Assembly (NCBI RefSeq): GCF_001905825.1
Contig: NZ_LIVV01000001.1
Span: forward strand, 1,254,379 to 1,318,378
Length of the DNA: 64,000 bases
Reading direction: 5' to 3'
DNA from: Streptomyces sp. CB02009
GTDB taxonomy: Bacteria; Actinomycetota; Actinomycetes; Streptomycetales; Streptomycetaceae
The position numbers and the translations under genes are program-made. Below the pieces are notes generated by a model. The model did not search any database. It saw nothing but the letters and a program-made list of their open reading frames with translations, and was not told the origin of the DNA. Of this stretch, positions 16,785 through 25,718 are shown one piece after another. Position 1 is the first letter of the stretch, and each line of letters opens with the position of its first letter.

Positions 16785-18083
16785 GTGAGCGTCACGTCGT
16801 GGCTGACGGTGGCGGTGTTCGCCACCGTCTACGTCCTGATCGCGACCGAGCGGGTGCATCGGGTCACCGCGGCGCTCGGGGGCGCGGTGGTGATGCTGGT
16901 GCTCGGGGCGACGAGCCCCGAGCACGCGTTCTTCTCCGACGAGACGGGCATCGACTGGAACGTCATCTTCCTGCTGCTGGGAATGATGCTGATCGTCTCC
17001 GTCCTCAAGCGGACAGGACTGTTCGAGTTCGTCGCGATCTGGGCGGCCAAGCGGGCCCGCGGCCGCCCCTACCGGCTGATGGTGCTGCTGATCCTCGCGA
17101 CGGCGTTCCTCTCCGCCTGGTTCGACAACGTCACGACCGTCCTCCTGATCGTCCCGGTCACCATCGCGGTCTGCCGCGACCTGAGGTTGCCGGTGGTGCC
17201 CTATCTGATCGCCGAGGTGATGGCCTGCAACATCGGCGGCGCGGCCACCCTGATCGGCGACCCGCCGAACATCATGATCGGCGCCCGGGCGGGTCTGTCC
17301 TTCAACGACTTCCTGCTCCACATGGCTCCCGTCTCCGCACTGCTGATCGTCGTGCTCGCCGTCATGTGCCGATGGATGTTCCGCTCCTCCTTCTCCTACG
17401 ACCCCGAGCGCGCGGCCACGATCATGGCGATGCGCGAGCGGGACGCCATCACCGACGTCAGGACGCTGGTGGTGAGCGGAGTCGTGGTCGCGATCGTGAT
17501 GACGGGCTTCGTACTGCACACGGCCCTGCACCTGGAGCCCTCGGTCGTGGCGATCTCCGGGGGCCTGGCGCTGCTCGCCGCCTCCCGGCTGAACACCAAG
17601 GAGGTCGTGGCCGACGTCGCGTGGGAGACGCTGGCGTTCTTCACCGGCCTGTTCGTCATGGTCGGGGCGATGGTCAGGACCGGGGTCATCACCGACATCG
17701 GTGAGGCCGCCGCCCGGGCCACCGAGGGCCAGTTCTTCGGCACGTCGATGGCGCTCCTGTTCGGATCCGTCGTCCCCTCCGCCGTCATCGACAACATTCC
17801 GTTCGTCGCCTCGGTGAGCCCCATCGTCTCGGAGATCGTCGCCTCCTCCGGCGGAACGGAGGAGGCGAGCGTGCTCTGGTGGTCGTTCGCCCTGGGAGCG
17901 GACCTCGGCGGCAACGCGACGATCATCGCGTCCTCGGCCAACGTCGTCGTGGTGGGAATCGCCGACCGCAGCGGACACCACATCTCGTTCTGGCAGTTCA
18001 GCCGCTACGGCATCCCCGTCACCGCCGTCACGATCACCGTCGCGGGCCTGTACGTCTGGCTCCGCTACTTCGCGCTCGCCTGA
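16785..18083 (+). CDS. SLC13/ArsB-NhaD superfamily anion permease
   Basis: 432 residues from a GTG at 16785, with about eleven hydrophobic helices. Two repeated motifs identify the ion-transporter superfamily: FLSAWFDNVTTVLLIVPV with NIGGAATLIGDPPNIMIG in the first half, and VVPSAVIDNIPFVASVSP with ADLGGNATIIASSANVV in the second. Relatives move arsenite, citrate, sulfate or Na+/H+. Without ars genes nearby, arsenite is unlikely to be the proven substrate. It is followed after 22 bases by DUF3040 and then the kinase gene, suggesting one transcript. Confidence 0.88.
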   Translation: MSVTSWLTVAVFATVYVLIATERVHRVTAALGGAVVMLVLGATSPEHAFFSDETGIDWNVIFLLLGMMLIVSVLKRTGLFEFVAIWAAKRARGRPYRLMVLLILATAFLSAWFDNVTTVLLIVPVTIAVCRDLRLPVVPYLIAEVMACNIGGAATLIGDPPNIMIGARAGLSFNDFLLHMAPVSALLIVVLAVMCRWMFRSSFSYDPERAATIMAMRERDAITDVRTLVVSGVVVAIVMTGFVLHTALHLEPSVVAISGGLALLAASRLNTKEVVADVAWETLAFFTGLFVMVGAMVRTGVITDIGEAAARATEGQFFGTSMALLFGSVVPSAVIDNIPFVASVSPIVSEIVASSGGTEEASVLWWSFALGADLGGNATIIASSANVVVVGIADRSGHHISFWQFSRYGIPVTAVTITVAGLYVWLRYFALA

Positions 18084-18105
18084 CCACCGAAGGGAGCTGA
18101 CCGCC

Positions 18106-18423
18106 ATGAGGGAAGCCGACGACGAGAGCATCGCCGACATCGAGGCCCGACTGTGGCACGACGATCCCCGCTTCGCCCGTGGCCTGGGCAAGGGCCGCCC
18201 GCGACGGCCCCGCGAGTACCGTCGCGGCTGGGCGTGGCCGGCCATGGTCCTCTCACTGGCCGCCATCGTCGCCGGCGTGCTCGTGCCCCACGGACTGCTG
18301 CTTGCGAGCGGTCTGGTCGCGGCCGCGGGGGCGGTGCACCAGCTGGACACCCGACGGCGCCGTCTCCGTCGACGCCGGCGACACGGCCCTGACGACCCCG
18401 GGGGCGGGAGGCGGGGTGCGTAG
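18106..18423 (+). CDS. DUF3040-family small membrane protein
   Basis: 105 residues. The first part (SIADIEARLWHDDPRFARGLGKG) matches the helical leader of DUF3040 proteins. Two predicted membrane helices follow (WPAMVLSLAAIVAGVLV and LLLASGLVAAAGAVHQL), then a basic Arg-rich tail. The family is restricted to actinomycetes and has no known function. It sits between the permease and the sensor kinase genes. Confidence 0.75.
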   Translation: MREADDESIADIEARLWHDDPRFARGLGKGRPRRPREYRRGWAWPAMVLSLAAIVAGVLVPHGLLLASGLVAAAGAVHQLDTRRRRLRRRRRHGPDDPGGGRRGA

Positions 18424-18477
18424 GCTTTGCCGCAGGTCAGGGCAGCCGTGGATGACAGGCGGGAAGGGCGTGGAGAC

Positions 18478-19503
18478 ATGTCGTTGTACTGGCGGATCTT
18501 CCTCCTGAACGCCGCGGTTCTGACGGTCGCGGTGGCACTGCTGCTCGGCCCTGTCACCGTCTCCACCCCCGTTCTCGTCGGCGAGGTGCTCGTCCTGCTC
18601 GCCGGACTGGCCGCGATGCTGGTCGTGAACGCCGTCCTGTTGCGGGTCGGGCTCGCCCCGCTCGGCAGACTGAACCGGGCGATGGCCGCCGCGGACCTGC
18701 TCAAGCCCGGCGCCCGGACACCGGTCACCGGATACGGCGAGATCGCCGAACTCACCAGGACCTTCAACACGATGCTCGACCGCCTCGAAGCCGAACGGGC
18801 GACCAGCAGCGGCCGGGTGCTCACCGCTCTGGAGGCCGAACGCCGGCGCATCGCCCAGGAACTCCACGACGAGATCGGCCAGACCCTCACCGCGGTACTC
18901 CTCCAGATCAAGCACGCGGCCGACCGGGCCCCCGAACCCGTGCGGGACGACCTGCTGGGAGCCCAGGAGATCACCCGCGCGAGCCTGGACGAGATCCGCC
19001 GCATCGCACGGCGTCTGCGTCCCGGTGTGCTGGAGGAACTCGGCCTGCACAGCGCACTGCGCTCGCTGGCCGCAGAGTTCGCCACCTCGCACCTGAGTGT
19101 CACCACCCACATCACCCCCGGAGTGCCCCACCTCGACAGGGCCACCGAGCTCGTCCTCTACCGCGTCGCACAGGAGAGCCTGACCAACGCGGCCCGCCAC
19201 TCCGGCGCCACCCATGTGGACGTCCACCTCCGACGGCTGCCGCACGGCGGAGTCGGACTGCTGGTGCGGGACGACGGCCGAGGGCTGAGGGACGCACCCG
19301 AAGGGGCGGGCTTCCGGGGCATGCGGGAACGAGCCCTGCTCATCGGCGCCGAGCTGCGGATCGGCGCGGGCCCGAGCGGCGGCACTCAGGTCCGACTGGA
19401 CGCCGCGGACGCCGCGGACGCCGCGGACGCCGCGGACGCCGCGGACGCCGCGGACGCCGCGGACGCCGGGGACGCCGACGACACCGCTGGAGCCGGCGCA
19501 TAG
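18478..19503 (+). CDS. NarL-type sensor histidine kinase with HAMP and an Asp-Ala-Ala repeat tail
   Basis: 341 residues from the ATG at 18478 with GGAG 4 nt upstream. Two membrane helices (about 5-28 and 36-58) are followed by a HAMP linker (LAPLGRLNRAMAAADLLKPG), the HisKA_3 box ERRRIAQELHDEIGQTLTAV with the phosphoacceptor His, and a HATPase domain (ESLTNAARHSGATHV, VRDDGRGL, GFRGMRERALLIGA). Such kinases are normally followed immediately by a LuxR-type response regulator; none is present here. After the natural C-terminus (GGTQVRL) the frame continues through seven DAA repeats to a TAG at 19501, probably non-structural. Confidence 0.9.
   Translation: MSLYWRIFLLNAAVLTVAVALLLGPVTVSTPVLVGEVLVLLAGLAAMLVVNAVLLRVGLAPLGRLNRAMAAADLLKPGARTPVTGYGEIAELTRTFNTMLDRLEAERATSSGRVLTALEAERRRIAQELHDEIGQTLTAVLLQIKHAADRAPEPVRDDLLGAQEITRASLDEIRRIARRLRPGVLEELGLHSALRSLAAEFATSHLSVTTHITPGVPHLDRATELVLYRVAQESLTNAARHSGATHVDVHLRRLPHGGVGLLVRDDGRGLRDAPEGAGFRGMRERALLIGAELRIGAGPSGGTQVRLDAADAADAADAADAADAADAADAGDADDTAGAGA
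19399..19470 (+). repeat. 9-bp tandem repeat coding for Asp-Ala-Ala
   Basis: The unit GACGCCGCG is repeated seven times without interruption (19399-19461) and once more with a change, at the 3' end of the histidine-kinase gene. Because the unit is a multiple of three, slippage would keep the frame. Confidence 0.9.
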
Positions 19504-19714
19504 ACCGGTGCGTGAACCGGCGCATCAAGCGGTCCGTGCACCGGTGCATGAAGCGGCGGGATGCCGGATCGCCCGCGCCCTCGTCGCGCGTCTGAGCGCT
19601 TGCCCGAGGGATTCCCGCAGGCAGCGGATCACCGGGTGGTCGTGGGAGGCAACTTCGACACCCGATCCCACGTCTGGCAGTCCGTACCAAACCCTTCCGG
19701 AACGGAGCCACCCG

Positions 19715-20686
19715 GTGCTCATAGGACTGCTGACCGCCATCGCCGCCTCGATCTGCTACGGCACCGGATCCGTCCTGCAGGCCGTCGGATCGCGCAAGTC
19801 CGCCCGGCGCGAGGCGGCCGCGGGTCGGCTCACGCAACACGGGGGGCCGAGTCTGTCCTCCACGGCGAAGGCGGCGACGACCTGGGAGTTCGTCGTCGGC
19901 ACGATCCTGGACTTCATCGGTTTCGGCCTCGGAGCACTCGCGGCCCGACTGCTGCCGCTGTTCCTCTCTCAGACGGTGATCAGCGCGAACCTGGTCGTCA
20001 CGGCCGTCCTGAGCGTCCGGCTGCTCGGGATCCGGCTCACCCGCGCGGAGTGGACGTCGATCGGCGTGGTCTGCTCCGCGCTGGTCCTCCTGGCGAGCGC
20101 CGCGGGCCCGGAGGGCAGCGGACACACGCAGCTCGCCACGCACTGGTGGCTGCTCGCGATCGCGCTGTTCCTGATGGCGGGCGGCACCTGCGTCGTACGC
20201 CTCCTGGGCGCGCGGGCGGCGATCCTGGCCGGTCTGCTCTCAGGGCTCGGCTTCGGTGCGCTGGGAGTCGGGGTGCGGATCCTGAACGGCGTCGATCCCC
20301 TCGACCTCGGCGCGCTGCTGACCGACCCGGCGCTGTACGCGATCCTCGTCGCCGGGATCGGCGGCATGTACCTGCACACCGTCGCACTCCAGATCGGTTC
20401 GGTGAACGGGGCGACGGCGGCGCTGGTGGTGGGCGAGACGGTGCTCCCCGGCATGACCGGCGTGTGGTGGCTGGGTGATGCCTCACGCGCGGGGTTCGCC
20501 TGGCTGGCCGTCCTCGGCTTCGTCCTCGCGGTCGTGGGCGCGGTCGCGGTGGCGTGGTTCGGCGCTCCGGAGGGCCACGGTGCGGAGGCCGGGGAGACGC
20601 CGGAAGGGCTTGGGGCCGCAACGGGGGACGCATGGATCGCCACTGGTGCCGTATCAGAAGCTGCGTCGGCGAGGCCGGGGCCGTAA
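19715..20686 (+). CDS. DMT-superfamily-like multispan membrane protein
   Basis: 323 residues. I choose the GTG at 19715 (VLIGLLTAIAASICYGTGSVLQAVGSRK) because GGAG lies a few bases upstream and a membrane helix starts at once; the longer frame beginning near 19508 has no membrane or domain signal. About nine to ten helices with internal duplication and AGIGGMYLHTVALQIGSVNGATAALV near the end resemble EamA/NIPA-type drug-metabolite transporters. The C-terminal 50 residues are disordered. Substrate unknown. It lies 211 bases after the kinase gene. Confidence 0.75.
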   Translation: MLIGLLTAIAASICYGTGSVLQAVGSRKSARREAAAGRLTQHGGPSLSSTAKAATTWEFVVGTILDFIGFGLGALAARLLPLFLSQTVISANLVVTAVLSVRLLGIRLTRAEWTSIGVVCSALVLLASAAGPEGSGHTQLATHWWLLAIALFLMAGGTCVVRLLGARAAILAGLLSGLGFGALGVGVRILNGVDPLDLGALLTDPALYAILVAGIGGMYLHTVALQIGSVNGATAALVVGETVLPGMTGVWWLGDASRAGFAWLAVLGFVLAVVGAVAVAWFGAPEGHGAEAGETPEGLGAATGDAWIATGAVSEAASARPGP

Positions 20687-20783
20687 CGTCATGAGGGCGA
20701 CGCACAGGACGGGCGTCGCATCGGTGGCCGCCGGTCCCTTGTTTCCCCGAGCGGGGGCCGGCGCTCTCGGTGGGCACGCGGGA

Positions 20784-21329
20784 CTACGCGTGGTCCACTA
20801 CGTCGGCGACCGCCTGCAGCGCTGCCCGCCAGGGGTACGTCGCCGGGTCACCCTGGCCCGGTTCGTTCGGCACGAACCCACCCTCTCCATAGACCACCCG
20901 GACACCGGCGCCGCTCAGCGTCTCGAGCGATCGATCCCACTGGGGATGCGCCGCGTGGGCCCGGTTCACGCAGGGCATGACGGCGATCGGGATCCCCTTC
21001 CCGATGCCCTCGGCGACGACGCCGACGAGCCATTTCTCGGTGATCCCGAGGGCCCAGGCGTTCACCGTGCCGAAGGTCGCCGGTGCGACCAGGATGGCGT
21101 CGGGCCGGGGCCAGATGTCGGGTTCACCCGGCATGCGGTAGTCCCATCTGACCGGGTGGCCGGTGAGCACGGCCAGGCCGTCCAAGGATCCACTGAGCCA
21201 GCGCGCTGCCGTCGGTGTGAGGCCGAGGCACACGTCCCAGCCGTCCGCCTGTGCCTCCTCGATGACCCGGGCGACATCGAAGACGGGGGTGGCCGCGCTG
21301 CTGAACAGGTACAGGATCCTAGTGCTCAT
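20784..21329 (-). CDS. Flavoprotein (flavodoxin-fold, UbiX/PPC-decarboxylase-like)
   Basis: 181 residues from the ATG at 21329. The N-terminal MSTRILYLFSSAATPVFDVARVIEEAQADGWDV and the later DAILVAPATFGTVNAWALGI, with PIAVMPCVN, match the Flavoprotein family (FMN-binding cysteine decarboxylases such as Dfp, EpiD, and UbiX prenyltransferases). The PAT(F)GTxN motif is the FMN-contact loop. No partner gene is coupled, so the specific reaction is unknown. Similar stand-alone copies are common in Streptomyces. Confidence 0.8.
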   Translation of the reverse strand: MSTRILYLFSSAATPVFDVARVIEEAQADGWDVCLGLTPTAARWLSGSLDGLAVLTGHPVRWDYRMPGEPDIWPRPDAILVAPATFGTVNAWALGITEKWLVGVVAEGIGKGIPIAVMPCVNRAHAAHPQWDRSLETLSGAGVRVVYGEGGFVPNEPGQGDPATYPWRAALQAVADVVDHA

Positions 21330-21607
21330 GATCCTTATCTGATCACATGGGAGAGCCTCCGAATCGGGGGCGTCGGGGGCGAGCCCGTCGCGGGCGACCT
21401 GGGGCCGGTGGCCGCCCGGTCGAGCCGCAGATCCATGAGATCCGTGTAGTCCGTCAGGTCCGTACGGCCCGTCAGTTCTGTTGGGGTCCAGCACGCACTT
21501 CCCTGGCGGGCGGTGGTAGGCGTTCGGCGGTCGGCGGGCGGCCGAGTGCCCGGCTGCCGCCGCCCGCCACAGCTCGGGTCGCGCCCGCTGATCCACCTGC
21601 GGGCCGA

Positions 21608-22060
21608 TCAGCCGAAGGCCTTGACCGCCTGGTAGTAGGTCCACGCCGTGCTGTTGCACGCCGTCTTCGTGGCACCGCCGTAGTTGAGGCAGACGCGCTT
21701 GAGGTCCTCGTACAGGGCGCTGTCCAGGCGGGACTTGTTGGCGCTGAAGGTACCGGCGGCCTTGTAGTTGCGGTAGCCGAAGTCGTGTCGGGCGCACGAC
21801 ATGGAGAAGGGGAAGCCGAAGGGGTTGTCCGGCGAGGTGGAGCAGTAGTCGGTCGACCAGTTGAAGCCGTACGCCGACCAGGCGCCTTGGTTGGCTCGGG
21901 CGGCGGCCCACTGGTTGTAGCTCGACGCGCTGGTCTGCGTCCAGTTGGAGAGCACCTGGGGTTTGTCGGCGGGGGCGGCGGTGGCCACGGTGGCGGTGGC
22001 GACGGTGGTGAGCAGGGCAAGGGCCGAGGCGGACAGTCCGATGGCAAGTCTCTGGTGCAT
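21608..22060 (-). CDS. Secreted phospholipase A2 (prokaryotic type)
   Basis: 150 residues from the ATG at 22060, with a strong GGAGGTG ribosome-binding site. A signal peptide of about 30 residues ends ATATVATAAPA, leaving a mature enzyme of about 120 residues, the size of Streptomyces violaceoruber PLA2. The catalytic segment SMSCARHDFGYRNYK has the His-Asp pair, and four cysteines (YCSTS, MSCARH, RVCLNY, TACNS) fit the two disulfides of that enzyme. It hydrolyses the sn-2 ester of phospholipids outside the cell in a calcium-dependent way. It is divergent from the YjbR-like gene. Confidence 0.93.
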   Translation of the reverse strand: MHQRLAIGLSASALALLTTVATATVATAAPADKPQVLSNWTQTSASSYNQWAAARANQGAWSAYGFNWSTDYCSTSPDNPFGFPFSMSCARHDFGYRNYKAAGTFSANKSRLDSALYEDLKRVCLNYGGATKTACNSTAWTYYQAVKAFG

Positions 22061-22186
22061 CTCACACCTCCATGAGGCTGCGGCTCGCTGACGAGTCGCA
22101 GGTACATGACAAGATGATTGACGGGGCAACAGCGTTTGTACAGTCCCTGGTCAGTTGGCATTCGTGGCCGTCGGAGTCATGGGCGA

Positions 22187-22192
22187 TAGGGT
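22187..22192 (+). promoter_or_regulatory. -10-like TAGGGT, leaderless start
   Basis: TAGGGT lies 6 nt before the ATG at 22199 and no ribosome-binding site is visible, a pattern typical of leaderless Streptomyces mRNAs. Confidence 0.45.
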
Positions 22193-22198
22193 CGGCCC

Positions 22199-22618
22199 AT
22201 GTCCAGCCCTGGAGACGTACCGCCGGAGATCCTCGACAGGCTGCGGTCGATCTGTGGCCAACTGCCCGAGTCGTACGAGGAACCGGCCTGGATCGGTGTG
22301 CGCTGGCGGATCCGTACGCGCACGTTCGCCCATGTCTACACGCCGGACGTGGATCGCTCCCCGGTCTATGCCACGTACGTCGGCGCGGACCAGGAACCGG
22401 TGGTGATGACCTTTCGGGTGGCCGCGGACGACCTGCTCGGCCTGACGGCCGCCGGGTTCCCGTTCTTCCGTGCCGACTGGGGCCACAACGTCGTCGTCGC
22501 CGTCCTCGGTGACCACACCGACTGGACCGAGCTCGCCGAACTGATCACCGACAGTTATCGCGGGATGGCTCCGAAGTTCCTGGCCGACCGGCTCCCGCCC
22601 CTGCCGCCGTTCAGCTGA
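22199..22618 (+). CDS. MmcQ/YjbR-like protein
   Basis: 139 residues. The order SYEEPAWIGVRWRIRTRTFAHVY, then VMTFRVAADDLLGLTAAGFPFFRADWGHNVVVAVL and DWTELAELITDSYRGMAPKFLA, follows the YjbR/CyaY-like fold (MmcQ family, DUF419), where the final helix usually carries a Y/SYR-x-x-APK-x-L ending. Proposed to bind DNA on structural grounds only. It appears to be transcribed on its own. Confidence 0.72.
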   Translation: MSSPGDVPPEILDRLRSICGQLPESYEEPAWIGVRWRIRTRTFAHVYTPDVDRSPVYATYVGADQEPVVMTFRVAADDLLGLTAAGFPFFRADWGHNVVVAVLGDHTDWTELAELITDSYRGMAPKFLADRLPPLPPFS

Positions 22619-22682
22619 CCGGTCAGCTGAACGGCGAGCTGAACGGTCAGGAATCGAGAAGCCCCGGCCACCGCCCGGCTCG

Positions 22683-22688
22683 TAGCGT
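22683..22688 (+). promoter_or_regulatory. -10-like TAGCGT, leaderless start
   Basis: TAGCGT followed by 7 nt and the ATG at 22696; no ribosome-binding site is seen. Confidence 0.45.
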
Positions 22689-22695
22689 GATGTGC

Positions 22696-23367
22696 ATGGC
22701 AACCAACGCTTCCACCGCAGCCCACACGTCCCTCGCGTCCCTCGGGTCCGTCACCCTCGAGGTGACCGACGTCGAGGCCGCTCGCCGCTTCTACCGAGCC
22801 TTCGGCGTGGAGACCTTCCTTCACCTGCGGGAGTCCGACGCGCCCACCACCGGGTTCCGCGGCTTCACCCTGGCACTGACGGTGTCCGGACCTGCCACCG
22901 TCGACGGCTTCGTCGGCGCGGCCCTGGACGCCGGTGCCACGGTGCTGAAGCCCGCGACGAAGTCCCTGTGGGGCTACGGCGGTGTCGTGCGGGCCCCGGA
23001 CGGGACGATCTGGAAGATCGCGACCTCGGAGAAGAAGGACACCGGCCCCGCCACCCGCGAGATCGACGAGTTCGTCCTGCTGATCGGCGTCGAGAACGTC
23101 AAGGCCACCAAGGAGTTCTACGTCGGCCGAGGGCTGAGCGTGGCGAAGAGCTTCGGCGGCAAGTACGCCGAGTTCACCCCCGGCCACTCCAGCCCGATCA
23201 AGCTGGCGCTGTACAAGCGCCGTGCCCTCGCCAAGGACCTCGGCGTCACCGATGACGGCACCGGCGCGCACGGCATCGTCCTGGGCGGCACAGCCGACGC
23301 CGCCTTCACCGACCTGGACGGGTTCGCCTGGGAGCCCGCCGCTTCCCACGCACCCACCCGGCCCTGA
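22696..23367 (+). CDS. Two-module VOC-family (glyoxalase-like) protein
   Basis: 223 residues with two VOC modules: SLGSVTLEVTDVEAARRFYRAFGV ... VVRAPDGTIWKIAT and EFVLLIGVENVKATKEFYVGRGL ... LDGFAWEPAA. Each module supplies half of the usual barrel. The ATG at 22696 is chosen because a TAGCGT -10-like hexamer (22683-22688) sits 7 nt upstream, implying a leaderless mRNA; an ATG at 22690 is in frame. Function beyond the fold is unknown. It converges with the phospholipase D remnant over a hairpin. Confidence 0.8.
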   Translation: MATNASTAAHTSLASLGSVTLEVTDVEAARRFYRAFGVETFLHLRESDAPTTGFRGFTLALTVSGPATVDGFVGAALDAGATVLKPATKSLWGYGGVVRAPDGTIWKIATSEKKDTGPATREIDEFVLLIGVENVKATKEFYVGRGLSVAKSFGGKYAEFTPGHSSPIKLALYKRRALAKDLGVTDDGTGAHGIVLGGTADAAFTDLDGFAWEPAASHAPTRP

Positions 23368-23391
23368 CTCCCGGAGTTCACGCGGGCAGAC

Positions 23392-23425
23392 CGTCGCACC
23401 ACCGGCACAGCGCGGTGGCGCGACG
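23392..23425. terminator. Hairpin between convergent VOC and PLD genes
   Basis: 13-bp stem (CGTCGCACCACCG, 23392-23404, with 23413-23425) containing one G-U position and an 8-nt loop. It could end transcription in both directions. Confidence 0.65.
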
Positions 23426-23499
23426 GCCCGGGCGCCGGCACGCCCCGGCGCGTTCAGCACCCGATGGGCTCCGTCGTCAGCCTGGGCGGCCCGCCGGAC

Positions 23500-25677
23500 C
23501 TAGGGGAGCTGGATCGAGTCCGGCGGGAACGACGTGCCGTACCAGCCGCGGAACGGCGCGGTGAACGTTCCGTCCGCCTTCGTGCCGAAGATGTGCACGG
23601 CCATCGGGACCGGGTTCGGCGCGGTGACGCTGTACCTGTAGAGGGAAGCGATGTCGTCGCGCCCGTCGCCGTCGAAGTCACCGGTGGTGAGCTTCATGCT
23701 CGTCGCGGAACCCCAGCCCTCCTCCTTCCACGAGCCGACGGGAGCGTTGAACGAGCCGTCCACCTTCGAGGTGAAGCTGTGCAGGCCGACAGCGCCGCTC
23801 TCGTAGTCGTACAGGGCCCCGATGTCGTCGCGGCCGTTGCCGTCGAAGTCGCCGCTCACGATCGTCGTCCGGTCTCCCGACCCCCAGAACTGACCGTCCT
23901 TGTTGGTCACGTACCAGGAGCGGAAGGAGGCGTTGAAGGTGCCGTCGTCCTTCGCGGTGAAGGTGTGCAGGCCGAGACCGCCGTCGGCGTAGGTGTACAG
24001 GGCGGCGATGTCGTCGCGCTGGTCGGAGTCGAACTTCCCGCTCACGATCTTCATCTGGCTGGTCTTGCCCCATCCGGCCACGCTGTCGAAGGCTCGCTTC
24101 GGTCCCGTGAACGTGCCGTCCGGCTGTGCGAGGAACGTGTAGAACGACCACACGTCGCCCGCGCCCGCGCGGGTGTAGAGCGCGGCGACGTCGTCGCGCC
24201 CGTCACCGTTGTAGTCGCCGCTGGTGAGGCGCATGCTGCTGTACCAGCCCCAGTCGGAGTTCGCGGTCCAGGACGTGACCCCCGTGGCGTAGCGGCCGTC
24301 GGGCTTCCCGCGGAACGTCTCGAAGGAGAACGTCTTCTTTCCGGTGGAGGCAGAGGTGCCCTCGTCGTCGAGGGTGACGATGTCGAGCACCCCGTCACCG
24401 TTGAAGTCACCCTTGACCGACTTGCGACCGAGCGCCGTGGCCGTGCTCTCGACCGGGGGGTGCTTGGGGTTGCGGAACGTGCCGAACTCGGTCGTCCCGA
24501 ACGTGAACGGCTGAGCCGTCCCCTTGCTGCCGTACTCGTACAGGAACGGAATGTCCGTCAGGTTGTTCGCGGTCAGGTCGTTCTGCGCACGCAGCAGGTC
24601 CCAGTTGGCCCGGAAGTCGCTGTAGATCCGCGCGTCGGTGAGACGCAGTGACGACTCGTCGGCTGCCGTGACGGCCGGGTTGCTGAAGTTGTCGGAGCCG
24701 GTGTGCACCACGCGGTGCGCACCCGCGGCGTCGTCCCAGGACAGGAGCACGTACTTGGAGTGCAGCCCGCCCGATGCCCCGTTGAGCTGGTTCTGGGTGA
24801 CCGTCCACAGCTGCACGTCCCGGTCCGGGTGAGCGGCGTTCGGCTCGAGGTCCGCCGCGAGCTTGGGAGTGCCGGCCGTCAGGATCCTGAACGCGCAGCG
24901 CTTCCCGTTGGCACCGACCTCGTCGACCTTGCCGAGGAGGGCCTTGTCGACCTCGGTACGACCGCCCCACGAGGCCATCGCGATGTGGACCTCCGGGCCG
25001 GTGGCGCAGTCGAGAGCGGCGATGCTCCTGGCCACCGGGTCGTTGACCACGGTGCCGCTCTTGGCCGCCCGCGGGTAGCGCCAACCCGCGACCGTCCCCG
25101 CGTGCCCGCTGAAGTCGCCCGTCCCGGCGGCGTCGACCTCGGGCCAGAGACCGGCGGTCTCGCCCGCGAGCTCCTTCGCCCGCATGGCGTTCCACGTGTG
25201 CTCGTAACCCTGGTATATCTGCGCGTCGCGCGCGCTGACGACCATGTTGTCCGCGAGCCCGGCGGTGGTGGCACCCAGGTTGTGCGAGGACTGGACGGCG
25301 ACGTTCGCCACCTCCGTCACGCCGTCGCTCAACTGGCTGAACAGCCAGAACTTATCGTGGTTGATGTCCTTGGTCTGCATGCAGCCCATCTCGCACAGGA
25401 CCACGCGCGGCGTACCGTCCGGGAGCTTGCCGAGGGACTGCGCCAGGCGGCTGGCCTGGGGGAGGGACGTTCCGCAGCGGTTCTCCTCACCCCAGGGACA
25501 GCGCTCGCTGAGGACCCGTACGTCGGTGCCCCTGGCGCGAGCGGCGATGAGCGCGTCGACGATCTCCGCGTCCTCCATCTCGTACAAGGAGACCCGGATG
25601 CTGGACGTCGGCGTGGCCTTGCCGATCAGGTGGAGGAGCCGGTTCTTCGCGGCGGCTCGCCGCGCTTCGCGTGCCGG
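23500..25677 (-). pseudogene. 5'-truncated phospholipase D-like / FG-GAP repeat protein
   Basis: The frame is open from an in-frame TAG at 25678-25680 to the stop at 23500, about 725 codons, but lacks a signal peptide and a credible start (first options are a TTG at 25587 and an ATG near 25578). PLD sequence continues upstream of both (LLHLIGKATPTSSIRVSLYEMEDAE), so a real N-terminus has been lost. Both HxK motifs survive (INHDKFWLF; LHSKYVLLSW with GSDNFSNPA). The C-terminal 300 residues are five FG-GAP/VCBS calcium-binding repeats (GDFNGDGVLDI, GDYNGDGRDDV, GDFDGNGRDDI, GDFDGDGRDDI and a degenerate one). Intact relatives are secreted phosphodiesterases. The break coincides with a 28-bp tandem repeat. 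Confidence 0.7.
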
Positions 25678-25718
25678 CTACGGCGTGCGACGCTTCGCGT
25701 GCCGGCTACGGCGTGCGA
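25663..25718. repeat. Perfect 28-bp tandem duplication at a gene breakpoint
   Basis: Two head-to-tail copies of a 28-bp unit beginning CGCTTCGCGTGCCGG and ending CGGCGTGCGA (25663-25690 and 25691-25718). The first copy supplies the stop in frame with the truncated PLD gene; the second overlaps the stop codon (25706) of the TIGR03086 gene. Confidence 0.9.

Noticed and set aside
16785..18083. Arsenite efflux pump ArsB
   Set aside because: The superfamily fits, but no arsR, arsC or other ars gene is near; a general SLC13-type name is safer.
15816..19145. Very long open frame on the minus strand across TerC and the permease
   Set aside because: It reads through three well-supported genes, has low-complexity Arg/Ser/Gly composition and no domain, as expected of antisense frames in high-GC DNA.
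19399..19470. CRISPR-like tandem repeat
   Set aside because: 9-bp units with no spacers, inside a coding frame; a simple tandem repeat.
25663..25718. Insertion-sequence footprint at the 28-bp repeat
   Set aside because: No transposase frame or terminal inverted repeats within several hundred bases; a target-site duplication would not be head to tail.
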